A DNA stretch of 64,000 bases, taken from Novosphingobium silvae. GTDB lineage: Bacteria > Pseudomonadota > Alphaproteobacteria > Sphingomonadales > Sphingomonadaceae. The DNA lies in assembly GCF_009856825.1 (NCBI RefSeq), contig NZ_WVTD01000002.1, positions 248,001 to 312,000 of the forward strand. Direction: 5' to 3'. Positions 35,164-45,206 of this stretch are shown here, in pieces (position 1 is the stretch's first letter; each line of letters begins with the position of its first letter). The notes under the pieces were generated by a model that ran no database searches, was not told the DNA's origin, and was given only the letters and a program-made list of their open reading frames with translations. The position numbers were made by a program, and so were the translations under genes.

Positions 35164-37100
35164 CAGACGTCGCCTAGCAAGGTGTTGACGATCAGCTCGG
35201 CCGCTTCTTCGGGCGAGAGAGCGGTCGTGTCGATGCGGACTTCCGGGTTACGCGGCGCCTCGTAAGGGCTGTCGATCCCGGTGAAGTTCTTCAACTCGCC
35301 GGAGCGGGCCTTCTTGTAGAGCCCCTTGACGTCGCGCGCCTCGGCAACCTTCAGCGGCGTGTCGATGAACACCTCGATGAACTCGCCTTCCGGCATCATT
35401 GAGCGCACCATCTCGCGGTCGGCCTGGAAGGGCGAGATGAAGGCGGTGATGACGATCAGCCCCGCATCGGTCATCAGCTTGGCCACTTCGCCCACGCGGC
35501 GGATGTTCTCGATGCGGTCGGCCTCGGTGAAGCCCAGGTCCTTGTTGAGGCCGTGGCGGACGTTATCGCCGTCGAGCAGGAAGGTGTGCCGGTTCATCCG
35601 GTGCAGCTTCTTCTCGACGAGATTGGCGATCGTCGACTTGCCCGATCCGGAAAGACCCGTGAACCACAGGACGGCCGGCTTCTGGTTCTTGAGCCCGGCG
35701 TGCTGCTTGCGGTCGATGTCGACAGCCTGCCAGTGCACGTTCTGCGAACGACGCAGCGAGAAGTTGAGCATCCCTGCAGCCACAGTCGCATTCGTCATCT
35801 TGTCGATGAGGATGAACCCGCCCAGCATCCGGTTATCGGCGTAGGGTTCGAACACGATCTGCTTGTCGGCGGTAACTTCCGCGACGCCGATCGCGTTCAG
35901 CTCCAGCGTCTTTGCCGCCATACGGTCCATGGTGTTCACGTTGACCGTATACTTCGGCTCCTGCACCGTGGCCGAGACCATCTGCGTGCCAAGCTTGAGC
36001 CAGTAGGCGCGGCCGGGAATAAGCGCCTCGTCCGCCAGCCAGACGATCGTCGATTCGAACTGGTCGGCAGCCTGCGGCGGATTGTCCGCAACCGAAATGA
36101 CCGATCCGCGCGAGCAGTCGATCTCGTCCTCGAAGCACACGGTGACCGACTGCCCAGCCACGGCCTCATCGAGATCGCCGTCGAAGGCGACCACGCGGGT
36201 GATCGTGCTGGTCTTGCCGGAGGGCAGCACGCGGATCTTGTCTCCCGGTTTCACCGAGCCGGTGGCGATCAGTCCCGAGAAGCCGCGGAAGTCGAGGTTC
36301 GGCCGGTTGACCCACTGCACAGGCATGCGGAACGGCTTGTCGGCATCGACCGAGGAAAGCACTTCCACTGTTTCGAGATGCTCGACAAGCGTGGTGCCTG
36401 CATACTGGGGCGCGGAGTACCACGGCGTGTTGGCGGAAAGCGTGGTGATGTTGTCGCCCTTGAAACCCGAGATGGGCAAGGCGGTGAAGCTCTCGATCCC
36501 AATCGACGCGGCGAAATCGGAGTAGTCCTTGACGATGGCGTCGAACACCGCCTGGTCATAGCCGACGAGGTCCATCTTGTTCACGGCGAGCACGATGTTC
36601 CTGATGCCGATGAGATGGCACAGGTACGAGTGGCGGCGCGTCTGCACCAGCACGCCCTTGCGCGCATCGATCAGGATCACCGCAAGATCCGCGGTCGAAG
36701 CGCCGGTCACCATGTTGCGGGTGTACTGTTCGTGCCCGGGACAGTCGGCGACGATGAACTTGCGCATCTCGGTATTGAAGAACCGGTATGCAACGTCGAT
36801 GGTGATGCCCTGCTCGCGCTCCGCCGCCAGGCCATCGACCAGCAGCGCGAAGTCGATTTCCTGACCCTGCGTTCCCACCTTCCGGGAGTCCGCCTGCAGG
36901 GCATCGAGCTGGTCCTCGAAGATCATCTTGGAATCGTAGAGCAGCCGCCCGATCAGGGTGGACTTACCGTCGTCCACACTGCCGCAGGTGATGAAACGCA
37001 GCATCGTCTTGTGCTCATGGCTAACAAGATAGGCGTCGATATCCTCGGCAATCAGCTTGTCCGTGACGTAGACGGGTTCCTTGGTGTCGATGTCGGCCAT
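35163..37100 (-). CDS. cysNC: Bifunctional sulfate adenylyltransferase subunit 1 / APS kinase
   Basis: A 645-residue fusion. Residues about 1-440 are the EF-Tu-like GTPase CysN, with GSVDDGKST (40-48), [12 protein letters not shown] and NKMD. Residues about 455-645 are APS kinase CysC, with the P-loop GLSGSGKST (482-490) and [15 protein letters not shown]. With CysD it makes APS from sulfate and ATP, and its kinase half makes PAPS. The start ATG overlaps the cysD stop by one base. Confidence 0.96.
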   Translation of the reverse strand: MADIDTKEPVYVTDKLIAEDIDAYLVSHEHKTMLRFITCGSVDDGKSTLIGRLLYDSKMIFEDQLDALQADSRKVGTQGQEIDFALLVDGLAAEREQGITIDVAYRFFNTEMRKFIVADCPGHEQYTRNMVTGASTADLAVILIDARKGVLVQTRRHSYLCHLIGIRNIVLAVNKMDLVGYDQAVFDAIVKDYSDFAASIGIESFTALPISGFKGDNITTLSANTPWYSAPQYAGTTLVEHLETVEVLSSVDADKPFRMPVQWVNRPNLDFRGFSGLIATGSVKPGDKIRVLPSGKTSTITRVVAFDGDLDEAVAGQSVTVCFEDEIDCSRGSVISVADNPPQAADQFESTIVWLADEALIPGRAYWLKLGTQMVSATVQEPKYTVNVNTMDRMAAKTLELNAIGVAEVTADKQIVFEPYADNRMLGGFILIDKMTNATVAAGMLNFSLRRSQNVHWQAVDIDRKQHAGLKNQKPAVLWFTGLSGSGKSTIANLVEKKLHRMNRHTFLLDGDNVRHGLNKDLGFTEADRIENIRRVGEVAKLMTDAGLIVITAFISPFQADREMVRSMMPEGEFIEVFIDTPLKVAEARDVKGLYKKARSGELKNFTGIDSPYEAPRNPEVRIDTTALSPEEAAELIVNTLLGDV

Positions 37101-38002
37101 CAGAAGTACCCCTGCTGCTTCTTGACTTCCATGCCGGCACCGCCGGCGTCCTTGTCGATGGCGCGGCCTTGCCGCTCCGAGGTGGTGGTCAGGAGAGTTT
37201 CCTGGATCACTTCGGGCAGCGTCTTCGCCTCGCTCTCCACGGCTCCCGTCAGCGGATAGCAGCCGAGCGTGCGGAACCGGACGGAGCGGAGCACGGGCTC
37301 TTCGCCGGGAAGGAGCGGGAAGCGCTCGTCGTCCACCATCAGCAGCATCCCGTCCCGCTCCACCGTAGGGCGCCGGTCGGCGAAGTAGAGGGGAACGATG
37401 GGAATGTCGTTCAGGTGGATGTACTGCCAGATGTCGAGCTCGGTCCAATTGGAGATCGGGAAGACCCGGATCGATTCTCCCTTCGCCTTGCGCGCATTGT
37501 AGAGGTTCCACAGCTCGGGCCGCTGGTTCTTTGGATCCCAGCCGTGGGACGAGGTGCGGAACGAGAAGATGCGCTCCTTCGCGCGGCTCTTTTCCTCGTC
37601 TCGCCGCGCGCCGCCGAACGCCGCATCGAAGCCGTACTTGTCGAGCGCCTGCTTGAGCCCTTCGGTCTTCCACATGTCGGTGTGGAGGGCGCCATGGTCG
37701 AAGGGATTGATCCCCTTCTCCCTGGCTTCGGGGTTCTGGTACACTAGGAGTTCCATGCCGCTGTCCCGAGCCATCTTGTCGCGCAGCTCGTACATCGCCT
37801 TGAACTTCCAGGTCGTATCGACGTGGAGCAGCGCGAATGGCGGCGGGGACGGATAGAAGGCCTTGCGCGCAAGGTGAAGCATCACCGCGCTATCCTTGCC
37901 GACCGAGTAGAGCATTACCGGCCGTTCAGCCTCGGCAACGACTTCCCGGATGATGTGGATGCTCTCGGCTTCCAGGCGCTCGAGATGCGTCAGGGTCTTC
38001 AT
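37100..38002 (-). CDS. cysD: Sulfate adenylyltransferase subunit 2
   Basis: A 300-residue ATP pyrophosphatase-type subunit forming APS with CysN. The PP-loop [18 protein letters not shown] and the [16 protein letters not shown] block are diagnostic. The ATG at 38002 begins at the conserved LTHLERLE segment and has GGGA nearby; the longer upstream frame would cross the divergent promoter and the palindrome at 38091. Confidence 0.96.
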   Translation of the reverse strand: MKTLTHLERLEAESIHIIREVVAEAERPVMLYSVGKDSAVMLHLARKAFYPSPPPFALLHVDTTWKFKAMYELRDKMARDSGMELLVYQNPEAREKGINPFDHGALHTDMWKTEGLKQALDKYGFDAAFGGARRDEEKSRAKERIFSFRTSSHGWDPKNQRPELWNLYNARKAKGESIRVFPISNWTELDIWQYIHLNDIPIVPLYFADRRPTVERDGMLLMVDDERFPLLPGEEPVLRSVRFRTLGCYPLTGAVESEAKTLPEVIQETLLTTTSERQGRAIDKDAGGAGMEVKKQQGYF

Positions 38003-38090
38003 CAGGCTTCCCTTCGTTGGGTTCACCGCCTCGGGGAACGAGGCATGCGGCGGGCGCGAATCTCCTTTGCAGGGATGACTTCGGCACAAA

Positions 38091-38106
38091 CCTCCCATAT
38101 GGGAGG
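38091..38106. promoter_or_regulatory. Perfect palindrome overlapping the ribosome-binding site of the LuxR-type gene
   Basis: CCTCCCATATGGGAGG is a perfect 16-base palindrome in the 107-base gap between cysD and the divergent LuxR-type gene. It ends 3 bases before that gene's ATG and contains the only good Shine-Dalgarno (GGGAGG). It could be an autoregulatory operator, or an RNA hairpin that hides the ribosome-binding site. Confidence 0.6.
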
Positions 38107-38109
38107 GTG

Positions 38110-39198
38110 ATGGCGCTGACTTCAACCGATGAGACGGATCTGCTTTTGCCTCTACTGAAGGGCGTAGGTGAGCAGGGCCGTTTCGCGGAATTTCTGGACA
38201 GGCTTAAAAGGCGTACCGGCGCTGAAAACGTGGGTATCCTGTTGAGGCGCGGGGACGGGCCGCACGCGCAGATCATCGACTTTCACGCAGGGCAGGACTT
38301 GCGGGCTTCGGCGCACGACGCAGACCCGTTCGACATGCATGCACTGGAGCGGCTGCACTACGATCGCCTGCGACCCGGGCGGGTCTACTCCGTAGCGGAG
38401 TTCGTGGACCATGATCCGGTTTTCCGGGCGGAATGCGCGGAGAAGATGCGCCGCCTCGGCATCGCGGACGAGCGGGTGGTTCGCCTGCCCGACATCAGCG
38501 AGACGGGTGCCTGGCTGATCATGGCGCGTGCGCGGCCCTGCACGGCGTCGGACAGCGCGCTGCTTTCGGCACTCGCTCCCTACGTCGAGGCGGCCTTGCG
38601 CAGCTACGTCGCGCTGGAGGAGCACCGCGTCAGGGCAAGCGTCAGCACTCAGGGCATGGCACGTAGCGCGACTGCGTGGATGGTGCTCGACCGCGAAGCG
38701 CGGCTGCTGGCGATAGATCCACGTCTTGGCGTCTGGATGCAACGCAACCTGCATTACGTCCCGCGTCCGGGCGAGCGCCTGCGCGACCTTGGCGTCCAAG
38801 CGGAACGCGAACTTGGCGCGGCGGCAGCGCTCTTCGCATCGGCCGACCCGCCCGCCCCCCGGCCCCTCGTGCTGCACGAGCAGCCAAGGCTCGAGGCGCT
38901 GCTGACAGCTACCACGGACATGCCGCGCCCCTCGATGCTGGCGCTTTGCCGGCTTCCCAACGCGCGCACCGCGCAAAGCGTCGAGCGCCTGTCCCGCTTG
39001 TTCGACCTTCCTCCACGGGAAGCCGCACTGGCGATAGCGCTGAACGAGGGTCAGACGATTGCCGAAGCCGCCGCGTCGATGGGCCTGACGATCGAGACCG
39101 CCCGAAACTATTCAAAGCGGCTCTACGCCAAGCTAGGGGTGCGCGGGCAGCCCGAACTGGTCCGGCTCGTCTGCGACAGCGTGGCCGTGATGGCCTGA
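38110..39198 (+). CDS. LuxR-type helix-turn-helix regulator
   Basis: A 362-residue regulator with a C-terminal LuxR/GerE-like DNA-binding domain (about 295-360). [47 protein letters not shown] has the typical layout but departs from the classic VxxHxxxIxxKL sequence. The first 290 residues look like PAS/GAF-type sensor folds without recognisable ligand residues. Divergent from cysDNCQ, it may control sulfate activation, but nothing in the sequence proves that. The ATG at 38110 is very close to GGGAGG, giving an unusually short spacing. Confidence 0.82.
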   Translation: MALTSTDETDLLLPLLKGVGEQGRFAEFLDRLKRRTGAENVGILLRRGDGPHAQIIDFHAGQDLRASAHDADPFDMHALERLHYDRLRPGRVYSVAEFVDHDPVFRAECAEKMRRLGIADERVVRLPDISETGAWLIMARARPCTASDSALLSALAPYVEAALRSYVALEEHRVRASVSTQGMARSATAWMVLDREARLLAIDPRLGVWMQRNLHYVPRPGERLRDLGVQAERELGAAAALFASADPPAPRPLVLHEQPRLEALLTATTDMPRPSMLALCRLPNARTAQSVERLSRLFDLPPREAALAIALNEGQTIAEAAASMGLTIETARNYSKRLYAKLGVRGQPELVRLVCDSVAVMA

Positions 39199-39249
39199 TC
39201 CCGCCCGCCGTCCTCCGGAGGCAAGTCAGCCCATCACGGCCATGGGCCC

Positions 39250-40497
39250 TTATCCCTCCAACCTTGCCGCGATGGCAGCGATTTCGGAGCGAAGCCACAT
39301 GGTCTCGCTGAGGTTGGCGCTTCCGCTGCGTTCCAGCAGGACTTCATGGGCAGCCTTGCGCACTTCCAGCGCCCTGCGATGACCAGAATCCGCGCCAAGC
39401 GCTATGTCGGTAAGGTGTATGGCCTGGAGCGGTTCGCCCGCCTCAAGGCGCGCCTGTGCGCGCTTGGCAAGCGTTCCAGCGCCGCCCGCGAGTTCGACCA
39501 GGTCGGTATCGACGCTTGATCGTGGCACGCCGTAAAGCGCGGTCGTGCCATCCTCGTAATGGAGCCAGCCTGCGTATTCGCGCCAGATGGACTTGACCGC
39601 CCAGCTGGCCTTCCCGTGGAACTCGCCGATCTGCAGACCCTCCGGCCAGGCGAACTCCCGCATCAGCGCGTGCACGTCCTTGCCCGCGTTCATGCCTTCC
39701 AGCGTGTAGTCCCGAACATGGCTGACGGCGGCATGCAGCCTGTCGAGGTCGGAACGGATGCGTTCCCGGCCAACGATGGCATCGCCGTGGCCCGTGATCA
39801 CGATCTCCGCGCCGAGGTCACGCACCGTCTCGATCGACTTAAGGTAGTTGCGTACCAGCCTTGGCTTGTCTCCGCGAAGAGTGTTGAGAAACGGCATCGA
39901 CAACCATACCGGACCCAGAACATTGCCGGTGAAGGCTATCCTCTCCTTCGGCATCCAGACAGTGAGATTGTCTACCGTCTCGCCCTCGGGCGTTGAAATC
40001 AGTTCGAAGGTCCTGTTCCCCACGTCGATACGAAGGCGTCGATCCACGATAATGTCGGGTGAGATCGGCGGCGGCGCCTTGGGGGCGGCGCCGCGCCTGA
40101 GAGTGGCGCCCCACAACTTGGCGCTGCGAGGGCCGAAGAAGGGCTGCAGGCGGTTCATGTCGGCCAGCGCCTCGTTGAAACCGGGTCCTCCGATCACCTG
40201 CGTTCCGTCCTCCAGGAACTGGGGCAATCCGCCGTAGTGGTCTGCATGGCTCTGGGTCAGGATGACGAAGGCCAGTGCCCCGGTGCGGTGCGGCGCCAGC
40301 AGGCGCTTTGTACGCTGGGCGTTGTCCATGAAGCCCGTGTTGACCATCACGTCGCCTTCGGTCGTGGTGACGAGATAGGCGTTGGAGATGTCGTTGGCCT
40401 GGAAGATGAAGTCGGTGACCGCGATCGCTTCGGCCTGCTCGTCTCCCGAACGCACCAGACCGGCCAGCGCGGGCCCTGCATCCTTCACGTCATTCAT
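39250..40497 (-). CDS. Metallo-beta-lactamase-fold hydrolase, alkyl-sulfatase-like, first metal His replaced by Gln
   Basis: A 415-residue protein with an N-terminal MBL domain and a C-terminal helical dimerisation-type region (HYEDGTTALYGVP onward) similar to alkyl sulfatases and related alcohol-forming hydrolases. The metal motif reads TQSHADHYGG: Gln82 stands where HxHxDH has its first His, while His84, Asp86 and His87 are kept. TGHGD later supplies another ligand. Gln at this place is known in the GOB class of B3 beta-lactamases. It is translated last in an operon with an MDR (8-base overlap) and an SDR. Confidence 0.82.
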   Translation of the reverse strand: MNDVKDAGPALAGLVRSGDEQAEAIAVTDFIFQANDISNAYLVTTTEGDVMVNTGFMDNAQRTKRLLAPHRTGALAFVILTQSHADHYGGLPQFLEDGTQVIGGPGFNEALADMNRLQPFFGPRSAKLWGATLRRGAAPKAPPPISPDIIVDRRLRIDVGNRTFELISTPEGETVDNLTVWMPKERIAFTGNVLGPVWLSMPFLNTLRGDKPRLVRNYLKSIETVRDLGAEIVITGHGDAIVGRERIRSDLDRLHAAVSHVRDYTLEGMNAGKDVHALMREFAWPEGLQIGEFHGKASWAVKSIWREYAGWLHYEDGTTALYGVPRSSVDTDLVELAGGAGTLAKRAQARLEAGEPLQAIHLTDIALGADSGHRRALEVRKAAHEVLLERSGSANLSETMWLRSEIAAIAARLEG

Positions 40498-41512
40498 GGT
40501 GAGCGTCTCCGAAATTTATCATGACTTTGGCGGATTGCGGAGTTGCCGCGATTTCCAGGCCCTGCAGGACATCCTCGAACGGCAGGCGGTGGCTGATCAT
40601 GGCAGCGATCCTGTCCTTCAACCGAGGCATCGCGGCGATCACCTCAGGCATCTCGGTGGGGTAGCCCATGGCGGTAGTGATCGTCATCTCGCTGGTGAGC
40701 ATGCGTCCGGCCGGAAACTCCAGCGGCTTCATGTAGGCGGCGGTGATCACCAGCCGCGAATGGAACTTCGCCATTATGATGACTTGCGAGAGAATGTGCG
40801 GAGCGCCCGCCGCATCGATATAGGCGTCGGTTCCCACTCCCACCCGCCCATAGCTGGACACTTCGCCGTGGAGCCTTGCCAGTTCGGAGCGCAGGTCGGT
40901 TTTGGTGGGATCTAACGCCGCCTGCACGCCAATGGCGCGGGCTCGCTCGAGGCGCTCTTCCGAAAGGTCCAGTGCGACGACATCGGTAATGCCCCGGTCG
41001 TTCAGCCATAGCAGCATGCCAAGGCCGATCGGCCCGCAGCCGAACACGACGACCTTGTCGCCCGGCTTCACCTCGGCGCGGTTGACGCCGTGCATGGCCA
41101 CCGCCAGCGGCTCGCACATGGCAGCGACTTCATAGTCAACTCCCTCGGGCACCGGGAGTATCGAGTATCCGAGCCGAGCCTCCCGCACCAGAAGCTCCTG
41201 AGTGAAGGCGCCCTCCGGACCGCCCGAACCGATGTTGCTGGGCGTCATCATCGGATTGACGATCACCGCATCTCCAACCGAGATCCCGCTCACCTGCGAG
41301 CCGACCTCGAGCACCTCGCCGGCGCCCTCGTGCCCGAGCGCGGTCTGGCCGCCGGGTTCGTACGGCATGCCGCCCACCTTGATGTAGCTAAGGTCGCTGC
41401 CGCAGATACCGACCGACTTCATGCGGATGACCACATCGCCCGGCCCCGCCGCCGGACGTTCGTACGGATCGAGGCGCACATCGCCCGCGCCGTGGATGTT
41501 GAGCCGTTTCAT
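40490..41512 (-). CDS. Zinc-dependent alcohol dehydrogenase of the MDR family
   Basis: A 340-residue medium-chain dehydrogenase. Catalytic zinc ligands Cys37 (GICGSD) and His61-Glu62 (GHEGAGEV) are present, as is the NAD site GCGPIGLG. The four-Cys structural-zinc lobe normally found after GDxVxVNP is absent, replaced by MTPSNIGSGGPEG. Resembles threonine/sorbitol dehydrogenase-like MDRs, but substrate is not assignable. The ATG at 41512 has GGAAAGGG upstream. Confidence 0.85.
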   Translation of the reverse strand: MKRLNIHGAGDVRLDPYERPAAGPGDVVIRMKSVGICGSDLSYIKVGGMPYEPGGQTALGHEGAGEVLEVGSQVSGISVGDAVIVNPMMTPSNIGSGGPEGAFTQELLVREARLGYSILPVPEGVDYEVAAMCEPLAVAMHGVNRAEVKPGDKVVVFGCGPIGLGMLLWLNDRGITDVVALDLSEERLERARAIGVQAALDPTKTDLRSELARLHGEVSSYGRVGVGTDAYIDAAGAPHILSQVIIMAKFHSRLVITAAYMKPLEFPAGRMLTSEMTITTAMGYPTEMPEVIAAMPRLKDRIAAMISHRLPFEDVLQGLEIAATPQSAKVMINFGDAHHE

Positions 41513-41537
41513 GTTCGCCCTTTCCAATCGCATCCGG

Positions 41538-42326
41538 TCACGGCCGCACCATGTACCCGCCGTCGATCGTGATCGTCTCGCCGGTCATGAAGCTGCTGGC
41601 ATCCGAGCACAGGTACGCTCCGATGCCTTCGAAGTCCTCCGGATACCCGGTGCGTTTCATCGGGATGGTGGGAGCAAAGTGCTGCGCGACCGCCTCGGCG
41701 CGCGCGCCCTCGCCCATCATCGGGGTGATAATAAGCCCGGGCGCCACCACGTTGGCGCGAATGCCAAGCGGCGCGAGTTCGATGGCAAGGCAGCGGATCG
41801 CCGCCGCCACGGCCGCCTTCGAAGCCGCATATTCCATCTTCCCCGGCAATCCCTGGAACAGCGAGAGGGAGCCGCAGGCGACCAGACTGCCGCCTTTGGA
41901 GTCTCCTTTCTCCACCCGCTCCTTCATCAGCCGCGCGCCTTCGCGCAAGGTGAAGAAGGCCCCATGCAACGCGGTCTTCTGGAACTCGTACCAGTGCTCC
42001 GTGGGCATTTCGAAGGCTGAGTTGTAGCGCGGAGACGCGCCGGAGTTCGCGAAAACGCAGTCGACCCGGCCGAAGTCCGCCATCACCCTCCGGTATCCAT
42101 CAAGGATGTTGTCTTCCTCCGAGACATCGACTTTGTAAGCGATCACGCGCCCTGCGCCGGAGGCCTCGAGCTGTGCCCTGGCGCGTGCGCTTTTCTCCGC
42201 GTCGCGAGCCCAGATCGCGAGATCGCCGCCCATCCGGGCCACGCCCGTGGCAAACCCGAGGCCGATGCCGCCGTTGCCCCCGGTCACCACCGTTACCTTG
42301 CCGGTGCAGTCGAAAAGGCCGCCCAT
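41538..42326 (-). CDS. Short-chain dehydrogenase/reductase
   Basis: A 262-residue SDR with TGGNGGIGLGF, NSGASP (Ser instead of the second Asn of NNAG), catalytic Ser in CGSLS and Tyr-Ala-Ala-Ser-Lys. The C-terminus FMTGETITIDGGYMV is typical of classical SDRs. It is first in the operon with the MDR and MBL-fold genes, and divergent from the AraC regulator across 173 bases. The ATG at 42326 is preceded by GGAGAGAACG. Confidence 0.88.
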   Translation of the reverse strand: MGGLFDCTGKVTVVTGGNGGIGLGFATGVARMGGDLAIWARDAEKSARARAQLEASGAGRVIAYKVDVSEEDNILDGYRRVMADFGRVDCVFANSGASPRYNSAFEMPTEHWYEFQKTALHGAFFTLREGARLMKERVEKGDSKGGSLVACGSLSLFQGLPGKMEYAASKAAVAAAIRCLAIELAPLGIRANVVAPGLIITPMMGEGARAEAVAQHFAPTIPMKRTGYPEDFEGIGAYLCSDASSFMTGETITIDGGYMVRP

Positions 42327-42499
42327 CGTTCTCTCCATCCCATCGCTGGCCCGGCGCCTTTTCGCCCGGGCGTTCGTGGGCGCGATGTTCCTCGGGGGCG
42401 GCTTGCGGGGCAAGGACGCGAGACGTAGAAATCAGGACCTAAGATGGCGTCCCGGACATATTGCGAACGGCTTCCGGGAAGCGCTGCGGGAGAGGATCG

Positions 42500-43372
42500 A
42501 TGACATACGGCATTGTCCACCGGCCAACGGCGAGCATAGACGCCGAACTGGCGACCGATGGTGTCCTCGCCCAGATCGTGCGCTACGACATCCCCGAGCC
42601 GACAGTTGGACGCCACTCAGTTTCACGAGGCTATCACGTCAACATGTGCCTTACGCCGAGGCCCCTGCAATCGCGCGGCGGATATCGGGAGCGATGGGGT
42701 CCGAACCGGCTGGAGAGGCTTGGCGACATCTTCGTCCTGCCTCCCAATGAAGTGTTGTTCATCAAGGGCGGCAGCGGCAGGCAGGCCGCGCTTGTCTGCA
42801 CTATCGATGCCGAACTGGTGCACGATCTCGCGGGGCGGGAACTGGCCTGGAACGACCCTCATCTTGCCGCCACGCTGGATATCGGAAGCGCGCAGATGCG
42901 CGCGCTCCTGTTCCGCATTACGGCGGAAGTACGCCACCCCGGCGCGGCCGCACAGCGGATGCTGGGTTTTCTTGGCGGAGAACTGGCGATCGAGCTGGGC
43001 CGCCATTGCATCGAGGTCGCCGAGCAACCGGTCACCGGTGGGCTCTCGGGCTGGCGTCTGCGCCTGATCGACGAGCGCCTTGCCGACGACCTTCGCGCCC
43101 CCACGCTCGAAGAACTGGCGAGGCTGTGCTCGCTTTCCGTCCGCCAGCTGACACGCGGCTTCCGCGTGAGCCGTGGCTGTTCCATCGGCGACTACATCGA
43201 GCAGCGACGCATGGATGCCGCCAAGCGGCTGCTGGTGGAAGGAGAGAGCGTGAAGACGATCGCCTTCGCCATGGGTTTCGCCTCTCCTTCCAGCTTTACC
43301 TTCGCCTTCCGCCGTGCCGTGGGAGCGAGCCCGACCACTTTCCGCCAACGGCAGGCGCGAGTGCTCGCTTAA
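42500..43372 (+). CDS. AraC-family transcriptional regulator
   Basis: A 290-residue regulator. The C-terminal AraC double helix-turn-helix is at about residues 190-285, with TLEELARLCSLSVRQLTRGFRVSRG and the family signature SVKTIAFAMGFASPSSFTFAFRRAVG. The N-terminal half is a cupin-like effector domain of unknown ligand. It is divergent from the SDR-MDR-MBL operon and probably activates it. GGGAGAGGATCG precedes the ATG. Confidence 0.88.
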   Translation: MTYGIVHRPTASIDAELATDGVLAQIVRYDIPEPTVGRHSVSRGYHVNMCLTPRPLQSRGGYRERWGPNRLERLGDIFVLPPNEVLFIKGGSGRQAALVCTIDAELVHDLAGRELAWNDPHLAATLDIGSAQMRALLFRITAEVRHPGAAAQRMLGFLGGELAIELGRHCIEVAEQPVTGGLSGWRLRLIDERLADDLRAPTLEELARLCSLSVRQLTRGFRVSRGCSIGDYIEQRRMDAAKRLLVEGESVKTIAFAMGFASPSSFTFAFRRAVGASPTTFRQRQARVLA

Positions 43373-43520
43373 CGCACCATTCCCGTCGCGCGGTCTTGAC
43401 CCGAACTCGACACAAGGGCCCGATCTGGCATTCGACGCACGTTGCCAACGTCAGTCGGAAGCCGATTATGAGGGGCATACGGCCGCTTAAGCGGACCAAT
43501 GGGAAGAGGATCATCACGCC

Positions 43521-44699
43521 ATGGCCACCACCGCCGCCGAGCAACTCGTCGCCGACGCCCTTGTCGAACAGGCAATGAAGGGGACCGGCATCCATGCCTT
43601 CGACAACGACAGCTTTCGTGAAGGGCTCGATGTGTTCACCGCATCGTTCAACGAGGGCATCGACAAAGGCTGGATGAGCGAAGGCGGCATCGCTCGCGCG
43701 CGGAGCGACACGCTCCACTACCTGCGCGGCCGCCTCAGGGTTTCGCAGTATATCCGGGACAACCCCGAGGTGCTCGAACGGAGGATCGCGCGTCCCGTCT
43801 TCGTCATGGGGGTGCCGCGCACGGGCACTACACTGATGTCGAACCTGCTTGCCGCCGATCCCGCACGCCGTTCCCCCCTGACCTGGGAGATCGACGATCC
43901 GGTGCCGCCGGTCGCGTCGGACGACCTGCTGACCACCGATCCGAGGGCGGTGGCCAGGTTGACGCAGGAAAGAAAGGCGCTCGAAGCCAATCCCGAGATG
44001 GGCAAGTACTATCGCGGTTCGGCCGTCTATCCCAACGAATGCGTCTTCTTCATGGCGCATGATTTCAAGACGCTGATGATCGAATCGAAGGGCAAGCTGC
44101 CTGCGTACAAGGAGTTCATCTTCTCGTGCGACATGACCAGCGCCTATGAATACCACCGCAGGTTTCTGCAGATGCTGCAGCACCACACGAGCGGCATCTG
44201 GAACGTCAAGAAGCCCAGCCACGCGCTCTGGCTGGAGACGATCTTCAAGGTCTACCCGGATGCTCGGGTGATCTGGACGCATCGCGACCCCTTCACCGCG
44301 ACAGGTTCGCTCTGTTCGATCATTTCGCTCAGCCATAAGGCCCACATGGGCCGGATCGATGCGGAATGGCTGAAGGAGAACTATCCCTGGCAAGCCGCCG
44401 AGCACGCCAACCGCATCATGGATTTCCGCGACAGGTTCGGCGAGGACAAGATCATCGATGTCCACTATGCCGACCTCGTGAGCGACCCTCTCGGGGCGAC
44501 GAAAAAGGTCTATGCGCAGCTGGGCGACAAGTGGACCGCCGAGGCGGAAGCCGGAATCCAAAAGTGGGTGGCCGACAACCCGCAGGACAAGTTCGGGCGC
44601 CACGAGTACAAGCTTGCGCAGTACGGACTTGCCAAGGCCGAGATTGAACCCCTCTTCGAGCGCTATCTGTCACGCTACGACGTCGCGCGCGAAGGCTGA
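43521..44699 (+). CDS. PAPS-dependent sulfotransferase family protein
   Basis: A 392-residue protein of the bacterial sulfotransferase family. The 5'-phosphosulfate-binding loop is FVMGVPRTGTT (94-104) and the 3'-phosphate block PDARVIWTHRDPFTATGSLCS. It would transfer sulfate from PAPS to an acceptor hydroxyl; the acceptor is unknown. Many such genes sit in sphingomonad catabolic loci without proven activity. PAPS supply (cysDNC) lies 6 kb away. It probably forms an operon with the VOC gene 29 bases downstream. Confidence 0.85.
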   Translation: MATTAAEQLVADALVEQAMKGTGIHAFDNDSFREGLDVFTASFNEGIDKGWMSEGGIARARSDTLHYLRGRLRVSQYIRDNPEVLERRIARPVFVMGVPRTGTTLMSNLLAADPARRSPLTWEIDDPVPPVASDDLLTTDPRAVARLTQERKALEANPEMGKYYRGSAVYPNECVFFMAHDFKTLMIESKGKLPAYKEFIFSCDMTSAYEYHRRFLQMLQHHTSGIWNVKKPSHALWLETIFKVYPDARVIWTHRDPFTATGSLCSIISLSHKAHMGRIDAEWLKENYPWQAAEHANRIMDFRDRFGEDKIIDVHYADLVSDPLGATKKVYAQLGDKWTAEAEAGIQKWVADNPQDKFGRHEYKLAQYGLAKAEIEPLFERYLSRYDVAREG

Positions 44700-44728
44700 G
44701 CCGCAAGCGCTGGTAAGAGGGAAAAGAC

Positions 44729-45205
44729 ATGCTCGAAGGCCTGCACTACCAGAATGCCTACGTGTGCGACGACCTGGAAGCCGGCATCGACCTGTTCCGC
44801 GGACGTGGGCTCACGAAAGAGCCCACGATCATCCCGGTTGACCAGAGGGTGATCACACCTCATGGCCTCAGGCGGCAGAAGGGGCGCGTCTGCTTCATCT
44901 GGATAGGCGACCTGCAGTACGAACTGATCGAAAGCGAGATCGACGAGGTGGGTCTTTACGCCCACTGCCGGTCGAACGGCGGGCCGTTGCGCTTCCATCA
45001 CATCTGTTTTCGCGTGCCGGACTGGGGCGCTTTGCGTCGCCGTGCGGGGGAGCAGGAGTTTCCCGTGGCGATGGAACGCGACCTTGCGGACGAAGCGGAA
45101 GACAGCCTCAGGTTCCTGTATCTCGATGCCCGCGCCGTGTTCGGGCACTACATCGAGTACACCTGGATGCCCGAGCCGATGTGGCAGCACATCCGCGCGA
45201 TGTGA
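44729..45205 (+). CDS. VOC-superfamily (glyoxalase-like) protein
   Basis: A 158-residue protein with a paired betaalphabetabetabeta arrangement. YQNAYVCDDLEAGIDLF opens the first module and LRFHHICFRVPDWGALRRR the second; FGHYIEYTW ends with a likely metal ligand Glu. Such proteins are isomerases, lyases or dioxygenases, and the specific reaction is unknown. It follows the sulfotransferase, and its stop is one base from the stop of the convergent cofGH gene. Confidence 0.8.
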   Translation: MLEGLHYQNAYVCDDLEAGIDLFRGRGLTKEPTIIPVDQRVITPHGLRRQKGRVCFIWIGDLQYELIESEIDEVGLYAHCRSNGGPLRFHHICFRVPDWGALRRRAGEQEFPVAMERDLADEAEDSLRFLYLDARAVFGHYIEYTWMPEPMWQHIRAM

Positions 45206-45206
45206 C

